NCBI GenBank assembly: GCA_963691655.1
Contig: OY829326.1
Span: 112,007,388-112,071,387 of the forward strand
Direction of reading: 5' to 3'
DNA: 64,000 nucleotides
From: Toxonevra muliebris
Taxonomy: Eukaryota > Arthropoda > Insecta > Diptera > Pallopteridae
Shown here: positions 33,334 through 43,541 of the stretch, piece by piece
Layout: each line of letters starts with the position of its first letter
Position numbering within the stretch: position 1 is the first letter of the stretch
Notes under the pieces: model-generated
Database searches by the model: none
Told to the model about the DNA's origin: nothing
What the model saw: only the letters and a program-made list of their open reading frames with translations
Position numbers and translations under genes: made by a program

Positions 33334-35000
33334 TTATGAATAAGTCTCACCTCCAGCGTCATCAATATAACTGAATACATCATTTTCAACTCTTCTCACT
33401 TTTAAATAACTATAACCCTAAAAGTAAAATATAGACTCAGTTAATGTAAGCTTGAAAATGAGGAAATTTTATATAATCACTCAACTTTAAATAATTGTGG
33501 AAAAAGAGTTTTTACTGCCAAGTTCACCGGCTTATGTGGTTTAATTGGAAATATATGTCCATTACTTTTCAAAAATATCAAAACTGCTTTCTTGTGGCTC
33601 CTTAGATAAACATATTGCAGTAGTTTACCTTCGAGCAAATTTCTAATGAAGTAATTTCCTAAGTAATCTGAAAGGAATTCTGTCGAATTAAATCGATTAA
33701 CTTTGCCTCTAGTCTGTTCTCTCCAATCCCGTTCAGCGTAATCCATAAATGAAAATTTCTTAAGCTTTTTTAAATTCGATATGCTGATTGTGCATTTGTC
33801 CGATAGATAACAACCGATAGCAAGACTTTCTATTTTATTGAACTTAAATTGTGCCAGTTTTGCTAATGTGTCTTCAAGTTGTCTATTTAATTTTGTATCA
33901 TTGAGTTTGTTTGTTGGTTTATATGCTAAATGAAGATGGGTGAGCATAGGCAATTGTGCAATACATTCATAACCAAAATCTTCTTGTAGATATATTTTGA
34001 GATCCTCTAAGTTCTCACAGAGGTCGGCGATTTGTTGATACTCAGGTGCACGTAGTTTACAACAAGAACGTATATCCAAAGATTTAAGTTCTTTCAACAT
34101 TTGACAAATATCAGTAAAATTTTCGGGGTTTATATTTGTGCACTCACTCAGATTTAGTGTCTTAAGCTTTATCAACTCAAACAAATATTTTCCTGGAAAT
34201 AAAAATACACATACATATGCATGCATGAACATGTGAAATAAAGCTGATTAGAAAAAAATCTAAAGTTATTCTTATCTGAAATTGATAAAAACTTTTACGC
34301 ATAAATTAAGGTTAAGAATGATTCACATTTAAACGTCACGGCTAGTTGACAAACAATAACATATCTGAACAAATGAATGATCGTGCTAAATTAAGCTTAC
34401 CGAGACTGTACGATCAAAACTTCAAATTAGTGTCGTAGTAGTCTTGCATTGCTATTTCGATTGAGCCAATAATTTACAGAAGAATATCTACCTGACAGAT
34501 CAGGATTCCTGGCAATGTTCAAATTTTCTAACTTGGACAACTTCTTTAGAGTTCTGATGTCATTATCTTCGAGAGCGCAGTCCGTCAATAATAAAATCGT
34601 TACATTCTCCATTGCGCATTGCAGTTTAAAAAACAATAATTTATTGTAACGAATATCAACATACTTAATCTGCTTACAGTCTTGTTTAATGGCATTCTCG
34701 ACATCTGCACTCATAGCTGCTTCACGAGTGTGCCCGATTAAAAGCTTTGCTTTTTTCACGTCATCTAATATGTTTTCGCTTATACAATTCAAATTTAAAG
34801 TATTATAATATTGTTGGAAATAACTTTCAAATTGTCTGCATGTCTTAGCTAAATTTCCACAATCTTCTAACGAAAGATATCGAAGAATACCACAAAAAAC
34901 GTCATAACCACACTTAAGTACAGGAGAAATGGATTTATTTGACAATTTCGGTACAATTTTTTCCACGTTTATTTTATCTGGATAAAAAAACGTGCTAGAG
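33334..35000 (-). CDS. F-box/leucine-rich-repeat protein gene 1 (5'-incomplete model)
   Basis: The predicted product is an F-box/LRR protein, by family a substrate-recognition subunit of SCF ubiquitin ligases (family inference). Exon a is 34492-35000 after acceptor TTTTTTTCAG. It contains an F-box, YDVFCGILRYLSLEDCGNLA then KTCRQFESYF, and first LRRs (LEDNDIRTLKKLSKLENLNI). A 299-bp phase-1 intron (34193-34491, GTAGAT..TTCCAG) follows DLSG. Exon b runs from 34192 to 33486 or to the TGA at 33477, with LRRs (LFELIKLKTLNLSECTNI, LKELKSLDIRSCCKL). If spliced after LFK (weak donor GTTGAG), candidate exon c starts at 33417 after TTTTAG and ends at a TAA (33334). Exon a lacks an early ATG, so an upstream exon must supply the start; I did not find it. 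The intron position is shared with gene 2. No stop breaks the main frame. Confidence 0.78.
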
Positions 35001-35009
35001 CTGAAAAAA

Positions 35010-37281
35010 GAAAAAGATTGAAAATTACTCGCATTTTTTGAGGATTTAGAGGTTTTTTAAGAGAGAGAGAGAGAGCAGAAATTTGCTAATTTCTACGTTT
35101 CAAGTAGCCCACGGATTCACAACCATTCAAACTGAAATCTGTTATTTGATGATTTTCAACAAGTAAACTGTATACATAAGCTAATACAATTAGAGGCAAC
35201 AGAAGTAAGCCAAAATTGTTTATTTTTTAGAGAAATGCTTGAAAATCGCTTTTTTTGCCTCCTAAGTGCGTTATAGCCCCTTAAAGCAAATAACAGAAAA
35301 TTATTTGTCATGAAAAACATTCCTCCGAATCATTTGACATGAACTGCTTCGTATGCCATCAAAAGTACGCTAACAATTAAACATGCCAAATTCGTTATTT
35401 CGCACTAATCAACACTACACAACATGGTCAAAACCACCATCCACCATATTGTGTCGACCCGTTTAATGCGTGTGAATTCAATCCTTTGTTAGAATGGTTC
35501 TTTAATTAATTCAAGATATCGATGAAAACAGGGTAGATTTTGACAAAAATTACATTATACGGTTGAAAAACTTCTGGTTTCTCTTCATGTACATAAAGAT
35601 GAAATACGCAAAAAAATAAGACAAACCAGAAGAAAATCTTTGCCATATTCGGTCGCTTTTCCTCTGGTTGGTCTTATTTTTTGCGTAAAAGTTTCAGCTT
35701 TATGTACCTTGGCAACAGAATCAGCCGTAATTTAAATTACTTATTTTCATCTATACATATTGAATCAGTTAACCAAACAAAGATCAGATTAGATTTGAGA
35801 GATATATTAAGAACGACCGGACATTTCTTGCTCAAGATATGATTTTTAAAGCGTAAAAAGTCAAAAAAATTACTATTTCAAAAACGTATTCATAAAAAAA
35901 CTTTTTTTTTTTTTTAAATCAGCGGCAGAAAATCCAAACAAAACAATACCTCTGATCAAAAGTACATAAAAAAAATTTGATTTTATAAAATTTTGTAATT
36001 TCGAACGCAGTTTATGAACCCTTCCTCCACCCTCTCGCGTTACATAATATGTGAACGATCCCTTAAGGGGTAACAGCACTCAAGGATTTCGGAAAAATTG
36101 ATTTTTGTTCTGGGCTCTAATAATATTTTAAGGTCATAAAAACAATATGCAGTTGATCTTATAGTGAAAAAAAACTTCTTAAAAGGTTCAATTCTTGATT
36201 TTGCAACAGCCCCTCGATAAACTTTAACTTTAAACGTGTTTTTCTCGAAATCACTTTTTTCAAACTGAGAGGACACATTACTTGAACCATTTAAAATTTT
36301 GATAGTAGCTTCACAATTACGTAGACGTTTCTTATTCAATATAAACTTTTTTTTTATAAAAATCTATTTCAAAGATTGGCTCTGTTGCCACCATTTCGCA
36401 TCAATATGATGGACATAAATTTTTTTGCTCACACTTTAATATATGTTAAATAACAATCTGAAAAGAAAACCTAGTCCCAAAATAAACCGCTAGAGTGGTG
36501 TAAATCATTCATAGATTGTTCATTTTGAAAATCATTTCATTTTCCTGTATTCGTTTACCTTAAAATATTTCTAGCAACAGCATCCTGAAATCTGGGATTC
36601 TGAAAGTGATATAAAATAATTAAATATTAGCTACATGCATGTGCCAGTCTCACAAACAAGTTACGCCCAATTGGTCATTTCTAGTACAATATTTACTGTT
36701 GAAATTGAAATGCTCGATCCAATTTTAATTTTGGAGTCTACAATAATTCAATGTCGACTAAATGGGCGCATCTTGTGGAATTTAAACACATACACTCAAA
36801 GAATGGTTACATTCATCTCATCCCATTAGTTTTGCTAATAAGTTAACATGATAATGCATATTTTTGCAATGTGGTATGACAACCATAAAATAAAGCTATG
36901 GAAATAATCTTCCCTTGGGTAAGTAAGTCCTTCCCCTTTTTTCCTTAGTTGAACACATGAGAAATCCACTGAGAACAAAAAAAAAAAAAAAAAAAAAAAT
37001 CAAAATATATACCTGCATCGTGTATAAAACACACAAAATGATTGAGGTCTCATTGGGTACGAATGTGACTATCGAAACATTTGCATAACGGAGGTTATCT
37101 CTTCTGTCAGCAAAGCATTCGTCACGTAAAACACAAAAATGTAGTGAAATACACTAGATTACGTGACGAGCGGTACGTTCACGGAAGAGAAGATTCAACC
37201 CCTGTACTATTTATTAACTAATTTATAGGAATGCTGTTTCTTGAGTGTATGCATTTCATTCAGGTAAAGTTAAACAACTGT
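35010..37281. other. Intergenic interval between the two F-box genes
   Basis: It holds a hairpin at 35589-35708, a poly(A) run at about 36979-37001, a second palindrome at 37120-37168 (CGTCACGTAA..TTACGTGACG), and a TAAGGGG-starting A+T-rich stretch at about 36060. The 5' exon of gene 1 and any 3' exon of gene 2 should lie here, but I could not identify either. Confidence 0.45.
35589..35708. repeat. 120-bp hairpin element
   Basis: GTACATAAAGATGAAATACG, then CAAAAAAATAAGACAAACCAG (left arm), pairs with CTGGTTGGTCTTATTTTTTG, then GTTTCAGCTTTATGTAC (right arm) around a loop of about 20 bp. It resembles a miniature inverted-repeat element. No target duplication was determined. Confidence 0.7.
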
Positions 37282-38961
37282 TTATACCTTTAAAACAGAA
37301 GGGTAGACGTTATAAATTTTGAACACTACTGGATTTTCACGTCTCCGATTAACTTTGTCCAATGAATCAATAATTTCGAAAATAAGTTCGTTGGTATGAT
37401 CATTACAGGTCACATTTTTTAAATTAGGAGGACACCGCTCCAATATGTTTGGTAAATATGAATCCATTATATTGCAGTCTTTGAATTCTATACTTTCCAA
37501 ATTTTTAAGACGACATAAATCAGAAGGTAGATTAGAGCAAGAATGAAAACTTAGTATTTTTAGTTGGCTTAGATCAGATATTTTGAAAGTTGAAGTATTT
37601 ATGAAACCCAGTTTAAGGAACTCTAACGTCTCTGAACGTTTTAAGTCGTCTACGAGCCTTTTGATTTTTGGCTGAAATTTTAGTTCTCTCGATTCTTGTC
37701 CACTTGTTATTTTTAAAGACTTAAGTTTCGGCAATGACGCTATAATATTATATTGTATATCTTCATCTTCATCTTTATTTATATATAAATTCTTCAATCT
37801 TATTGATATAGCCAGACATTCCAAACGCTCTAGTTTGTAAATTATTATATTGAGCATATGTTTTGAAAGTGTGCAGTCAATCAAATTCAGTTTTTCAAGG
37901 TTTTCATGATAATTGAAAATTTCAATAAAAGTATTAGGTCTTATATTCATGCACCTAGCGAGACTTAATTCATGCAGCGTTGAAAGAGATGCTAAATATC
38001 GACCTGTAAATATAAGGGGAGAATTGAGTTGGCTCGATGTGGTCTAATAAAAATATTTTTATTTACCTGTAAGTTTTCCATTTCTATTTAAATGAAGAAT
38101 TTTAATGTTGGGCAAGTTTTCTGATATGTCGAAGATATTAGCGTCTTTTAAATCGCAACCACATAATTTTAATGTGGTAATATTTGTTAAATCCTTCAAA
38201 AGTGGAAAAGTGAACTCAACATCCCCTTGTAATTCTAAACACGAGATATGTTCATGTGCATTTATACAAAAATTGCGGTCTTTAATATTTCGTGCAATGA
38301 AAGGTGCATATAATTGAGGATGTCGAATAGTTGAAAAGCCAGTTCCTTTCAATATATGTGTAAGGTCCAAACATTCTTGAAAAACTCTATAAAATAGTTC
38401 ACTTGCATAGGCAAAATTTTCCATATCTTTTGTTGGAAGTCTCTCGAAAATTTCTATCAATATATCGTCTTCTAGTAATAGTATAGGAGAATCATCATTT
38501 GGGAATCTGTCTAATATATGTTGTCCACAACGAAGAACTCTATAGAGTATTAGTAATTATATAATTGGATATGTACTTAAGAATTTCTGACACTATTCAC
38601 TTAAAATCTACTCACTTATTGACAGATATATTGGTGTAAAACTCAATTGTATTGTTTGTGTAACTTTTTATAGGACCAAATTTTGAAAAATGCTTCAAAA
38701 TATCATCACGTCTATCAACCAAATACTATATTATGAAAAATCAAAAATTAGTAAAAACATTTTTGAGCTATCGGCATTTCTAGCACAAAAGAGTAGGAAG
38801 GTTAGAAAAAGGTGAATTTACCAAAAATCCAAACTCTATAGAGAAATGCCTATTGCAATCATAATTTTATGTTTTCTACTAACCCGGTAATTGTATTTCC
38901 TCTTGTAGCTCAAGCAGTTTCCGCTTACAATTTCATTTTGGTTGTTTGAATGTTCACACAT
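37282..38961 (-). CDS. F-box/leucine-rich-repeat protein gene 2
   Basis: Five exons can be read. A likely 5' UTR exon ends at 39162 (GACGAG, donor GTAAGC). The second exon is 38884-39002, with an in-frame ATG at 38959-38961. The third (38616-38725) starts YLVDRRDDILKHFSKFGPIK and has donor GTGAGT. The fourth (38067-38539) holds the F-box, ILIEIFERLPTKDMENFAYA then ELFYRVF, and LRRs such as LTNITTLKLCGCDLKDAN. The fifth (from 38003) has ASLSTLHELSLARCMNIRP and LERLECLAI. The introns are short (158, 76 and 63 bp) and phases agree throughout, giving about 460 residues. It ends at a TAA (37282-37284) just after LK, or splices there (GTATAA). The F-box suggests SCF ubiquitin-ligase substrate recognition (family inference). 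The exon-four start, the phase-1 intron after KLTG and the end phase match gene 1, so the two are tandem paralogues. Confidence 0.8.
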
Positions 38962-39162
38962 AAAAACATCACTTCCGCTTGAGTCGCTTGAGTCGCTTGA
39001 ATCTGTGTGCGAAAAGAAGAAACAGGCCACACTACTTATTCACCATAATTTGAATTAAGTTCCTTATGTCCAAATTTTCATTAATTATTTTCTTTTCCGA
39101 CAGTAGAAATACTGTTACTCTCTCTAATTTTTGATGATTCATTATCCTAGACAGAGCTTACC
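38884..39162 (-). other. 5' exons of F-box gene 2 (UTR exon and start exon)
   Basis: Exon 38884-39002 follows the acceptor CTTCTTTTCGCACACAG and ends at donor CGG-GTTAGT. Upstream of its ATG it carries three GACTCAAGC units, translating as SSDSSDSSGSD if read through. A stop lies in the frame needed from the preceding exon, so the GACTCAAGC array is probably 5' UTR, with translation starting MCEHSNNQ. The upstream exon end at 39162 precedes GTAAGC. I could not fix a transcription start. Confidence 0.5.
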
Positions 39163-39654
39163 TCGTCAAGAAAAGCAATTTTCTAATCCTTTGCGATTCC
39201 AGACGTCTTCAAGTTAACTTGTGTGGAAGTGTTAAGGCAGATAATTGCGTTTGCTTAGTACAACTAAGTACAGTCGGTAATTTTTAATTTATTTCAACAT
39301 TTAACTCAAACCTTAACATTTTCATCAGTTTTCTACGCAATATAAAATAATAAAGAAAGTAAGTAAATAATCTGAAAATTAATAAAATTCGCACATACAT
39401 TTGTATGCTTGCATTCATTTCATTTTTGCATTAAAATTTAACTATTCTACGATTTTTAGCAATCGCAATATTTCATTGGATCATTTATTCGTATCAACAA
39501 TTTTCAAGTTGTGGATGAAAAGGCAGAGAAAGGGGTATAAAATCATTATACTGGTGCCAATTCCTACCATGGGTAAAAATTCCACAATGTTGATCATAAA
39601 TTTTGCTATTCTTCAAATTTTATTTTTTTTCTCTATTAGATTTGGCACCTAATG

Positions 39655-39910
39655 CTTAAGATAATAATATGTACATATCATAAAACCTAATACATAAGAT
39701 CATAATACCTATCATAAAACCTAATACCTAAAATAATATGTACATATCATAAAACCTAATACATCAAATAATAATACATAACATAAAACCTAATACATAA
39801 AATGATAATGCATAACATAAAACCAAAGATAATAATACTTAAAATAAATCCAAGTAAAACAACATAAAACCTAGTACATACATAATACATATAACCTAAT
39901 ATGTACCTCA
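39655..39910 (+). repeat. Imperfect tandem repeat, about 30-40-bp period
   Basis: Units such as CATAAAACCTAATACATAA, AATAATATGTACATATCATA and AATAATACATAACATAAAAC recur about seven times with small differences. The array is A+T-rich and non-coding. Confidence 0.8.
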
Positions 39911-39978
39911 ACTAAATACCTACACCTACAAAACCTCTATCATACCAACTGGGGTACACACACACAAACCATTGGTCA

Positions 39979-41780
39979 AGGTGTCAGAAGCGGTCAAGCA
40001 GGTTTCAGTTTCTTTCGCACATTCAGAGATGATGTATTAAAATCCCGTGGGTCTGCTGAAAACGAGAAATTCGACATGTGGAGTGAAGTGAAGTGATAAA
40101 ACCTAGTTTAGTTAGATAAATTTAGTATTAGAATAAGTATTAAAAAGGATAATATGGTGAGTTAAAAATATCTACAATATTATATATGTGTTAAAAATAG
40201 ACAAAACAAAGTAAAGCTAAACCCCTGAAATAAAAATAATAAGAAAAAAAAAGTGCTTGAAACAATAATGATGAAAAAGAGGTAAAAACATATTACACCA
40301 AAACCCATGCATAAAAGAAAAGTAACTCAAACAATATTAAATTTAACAAAAATTATATCTAAAACCTCTGAAAAACACATAAAAACAAATTAAAATAGAT
40401 ATAAAACCAAAATCTGCATATCTAAGTGACTAAAAGCTACATGAAAATAAACTAGTATGAAACTAGTATGACACTAGTTTGCAACTAGTATGATATCAGT
40501 GCAGTGAATTTAGTTAGTGAAAATAACATAAGTAAAAGAATAGAGAATAGAGAAAAATATGAAAACAACAACAATTGTATAATACTGCACATATAAATAT
40601 GTATATTAATTTTTCGAATTACGGTTAATTCATAATTTCTACTTGTGCAAAGGCAAAGTGTTGTTAGAACGGTATAAACATTTTTCGACCAAATATTGAA
40701 TACAGTGTCGAGAAATATTTATACATATTTTGTTGGTTTTTTTTTATTTTTTTATTTAATTATTAAAATATTTTTGCCTTAATATAATAATAATAATAAT
40801 ATTCATTAAATAATAATTTTTAGAAAGAAAAGAAACAAAAAAAAAGTTAATAATCACTGTGATTTAAAAACAGTATTAATATAAACATACGTGCAAAAAT
40901 GTTGCAAAGCATGGTTAGCAACATGTTTCCAACTAATAATTTTGGTAGATTTACAGCATTGTCAACATACACATACACCATGAAAGATCTTTCATCGTGG
41001 GAGCAACGACCTTAAAAGTTGTAAGTGTATTTTGTTAATTTTTTTTTTATTTGTGTAATATTTATATTTTGTTAGTACTATATATATTAGTATGGGACAA
41101 ATTGGTTCCTTCTTGGTCATTTTTTTTTCTTTTCGATAATTGAATATTTAAATTCTAATTTACCTAAGTTAAATTTTATCGCTAATTTTAATATTTAATT
41201 ATAATTACCTAATATAATTTTTCTTTGAATTTTTGATAAATTGAATAATTGTAATGCATTTACAGTATATTTAAATTGGTTTTCTAATATATTAATTAAA
41301 TAAAATTTATTATAATGAAGTGCTAAAATTTTCGGTATTATGATTACGAGCAAGTTCGGTTAGGTTTTTTTTTTGTGGTTATGTTTAGGTACTATCAAGT
41401 ATTTCTTTTGTTGTGGATTTTTATCTGATAGTCATGGAAGGGAGGGTAAAGTGTTGTGACAACATTCTAACACAACCAAATCGTAGATCAATTCGATGAT
41501 GTGGAATCTTCTTCTCTTGTGTCCTATTGTTTTTTTTCTTGCTATTTCTTCCAACTTTAATGCACGCGAAATTATTATTTTTATTTATATGGCAACGTAT
41601 AATCACCAGGTGGAAGGTGCAAGAACACCACCCCATTAGCCGACGAGCCGGAGCCGGAACTCGAAGCGTACATTCGCTACCTACCCCTGCACAAACATTC
41701 ACCAAATCGTTGCATGCTACATAATCAACTCTTATACATTTGCCATAGTCTAGAAAATAAATAATATATGAAATAATAGT
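39979..41780 (+). mobile_element. Possible LTR-retrotransposon remnant without coding part
   Basis: AGGTGTCAGAAGCGG at 39979 resembles a primer-binding site of the TGGTGTCAGAAG type. An A-rich leader-like region follows to about 40850. A polypurine stretch, ATGGAAGGGAGGGTAAAG (41434-41451), is directly followed by TGTTGTGACAAC, as expected where a 3' LTR begins. The DNA after it (to about 41740) is more G+C-rich than its surroundings. I could not pair the two LTRs or find gag/pol, so this is weak. Frames on both strands at 41421-41789 are probably LTR sequence rather than genes. Confidence 0.3.
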
Positions 41781-42185
41781 GGCATTCACACCAGACTCGC
41801 TAGCTCGTTAGCAATTATTTTTTAAGAGCATTTTGTTTTTATAAAATATAATTCGAAAGCTTTAATAAACTAACAAGTAACGGCTAACGAACTAACGAGT
41901 TTCGCATGAATTCTATTAATGTTAAATTTGATATCTGCTTTCTAATTCCATATCATAATTAAAAAAAATAAAAACTTATTTTATCAAATATAATTTGGAA
42001 ATCAGGAAATTAAATTTTGGGACAAATAAATTTATTCTAACAAAATATTTTACCTTTAGTGCCCACCATTTTTAGATTCTGGTGATGATTAATTGATTAG
42101 GGTTCGGGAGTTATCTATGGAAGAAATATTTATGTTTATAAAACTATGTTGTTTTTATAGGGTTTTAACTAAATGTTAGTTTTCT

Positions 42186-42480
42186 AGGTTAGGTAAGGTT
42201 TAAATAGCTGCCTGCATATTTCAGCTCATTTCCACCTCAGAGTGAATTTTATGATGCTAAGTAAATGTTTAATCTGAAAATCAGTCAAGTGTTTTAGGCC
42301 ATCGAAGATATATCTGTTTAATAACTGTCTTCTGTACGTGAATAAAAGCTGAGGTTTTGTTTGTCTGTAGAATATGAGTTATAATTTCCTGTCCTTCCTT
42401 CTTACCACATCTTTCGCAGACAAAAGATTGATTCTGTATGTCTAGTATATGCCCTTGCACGGAGCAAGAATAGGAAAATT
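42186..42480 (-). mobile_element. C-terminal and 3' scrap of an RNase H-type non-LTR retrotransposon
   Basis: The minus strand reads CSVQGHILDIQNQSFVCERC, then GKKEGQEIITHILQTN, ending at a TGA (42281-42283). The GH....C..CG....E...HIL pattern matches the C-terminal Cys/His knuckle of R1/LOA-type ORF2 (compare CRGCGSEEEEETVLHFMYKC at 8 kb). On the plus strand the 3' end reads GGTTAGGTAAGGTTT, the same kind of terminus as at 8016 and 9054. It is heavily 5'-truncated. Confidence 0.7.
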
Positions 42481-42792
42481 TGTAAAACTTTCCAATCCGT
42501 ACAACGAAAAAAAAACAAAATACACGTCAATCCATTTTGCAGCACTTGAAATGAAATTAAATGCAACTCTGCGCCAGATGTTTATAGACATTTATTTTTC
42601 ACTTCTTATATACTACAGTTCTACGTTAATGTGCGTCCTCGAATCGTAGTATAATTTAGTATAGTATTTTTGCATTTTGTGCTATTTTGCAATTATGTAT
42701 ACTAGACTTAGACCCTAATATTTTTCAAATCGTTCATGGCACGATTTCTCAAAGTGTCGAATTAGTTTTCGTTAGCATATTGTTTATTAATA

Positions 42793-43541
42793 TTAACACG
42801 TTCGCGGACACTCAAAAGTGTATCGAGGTGTAAAAAGAGACACATGGTATACTTCTTAAAGTAATCGTAATATTTGAATTTTTATTATACACATTTTTTC
42901 CAAGTGTTAAAAACTCCATGTTATGAAATTTCTTTATTTAATGAAAACCAATTTTTTAGCAACTTATTTATTTTACTGTTGAATAATAAAAATGATGAGA
43001 AACTTTAAATCTCTTACTTTTACAATATAATGCCTTTTGATTTAGTTCTAACATATTTTTACGTGTGCTTCTGCACAAAGGCACGATCAGACATAAAAAA
43101 AAACTAAACAAAAGGAAGGGCGTAAACATTTTCTGGCTGAATGTCTATCTGCGAACAGGGTTGTATCACCATGTACATTTGTATATAGCATCGCATTTTT
43201 TGGGCAACATACCACATTTTATTAGTTGTTTAGAATGAATACTATAGCATTCTCTTCGATCCTCAGATCAATTCAGTTGTGGATTATGTAGATTCTATAT
43301 AGAATTGAATTTCCAGAATATGGGTTATAGATTTGAATGCTTAAGCATTCTCGGTGGCCTAATGGTAGAGTGCTAGACTGGAAACCCAGCTGCCTCGGGT
43401 TGAACTCACAAACGGTGTATAATTGTTATAATATATAGTGAAAGGAAAACAATAAGTAAGCTATTTCGGTGGCTTAGTGAAACAGGTGCTATACTGCCAT
43501 GAAAATGAGTGTTATAGCATTCACGTACGCGAACATGTTAA
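42793..43541. mobile_element. TTAA-flanked MITE with tRNA-like sequence inside
   Basis: TTAA (42793-42796) then CACGTTCGCGGACACT; the right end reads ACGTACGCGAACATG then TTAA (43538-43541). The inverted ends CAYGTTCGCG and the TTAA suggest a piggyBac-type MITE of 741 bp. The phrase ATAGCATTC recurs internally (43247, 43514). The right third holds the tRNA-like segment at 43351-43411. No transposase. Confidence 0.62.
43351..43411 (+). other. tRNA-like sequence (tRNA pseudogene or SINE head)
   Basis: TCGGTGGCCTAATGGTAGAG resembles an A box with D-arm. ACTGGAAACCCAGC resembles an anticodon arm, and CTCGGGTTGAACTC resembles a B box/T arm with one base missing. A second A-box-like copy, TTTCGGTGGCTTAGTGAAAC, lies at 43466. 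The acceptor stem does not pair well, so a functional tRNA is unlikely. Confidence 0.45.

Noticed and set aside
41421..41789. 122-residue minus frame as a possible small gene
   Set aside because: It is composed of a possible LTR region, has no domain resemblance, and is overlapped by an equally long frame on the other strand.
43351..43411. Functional tRNA gene
   Set aside because: The T arm lacks a base, the acceptor stem does not pair, and the anticodon arm is irregular, so I list it only as tRNA-like.
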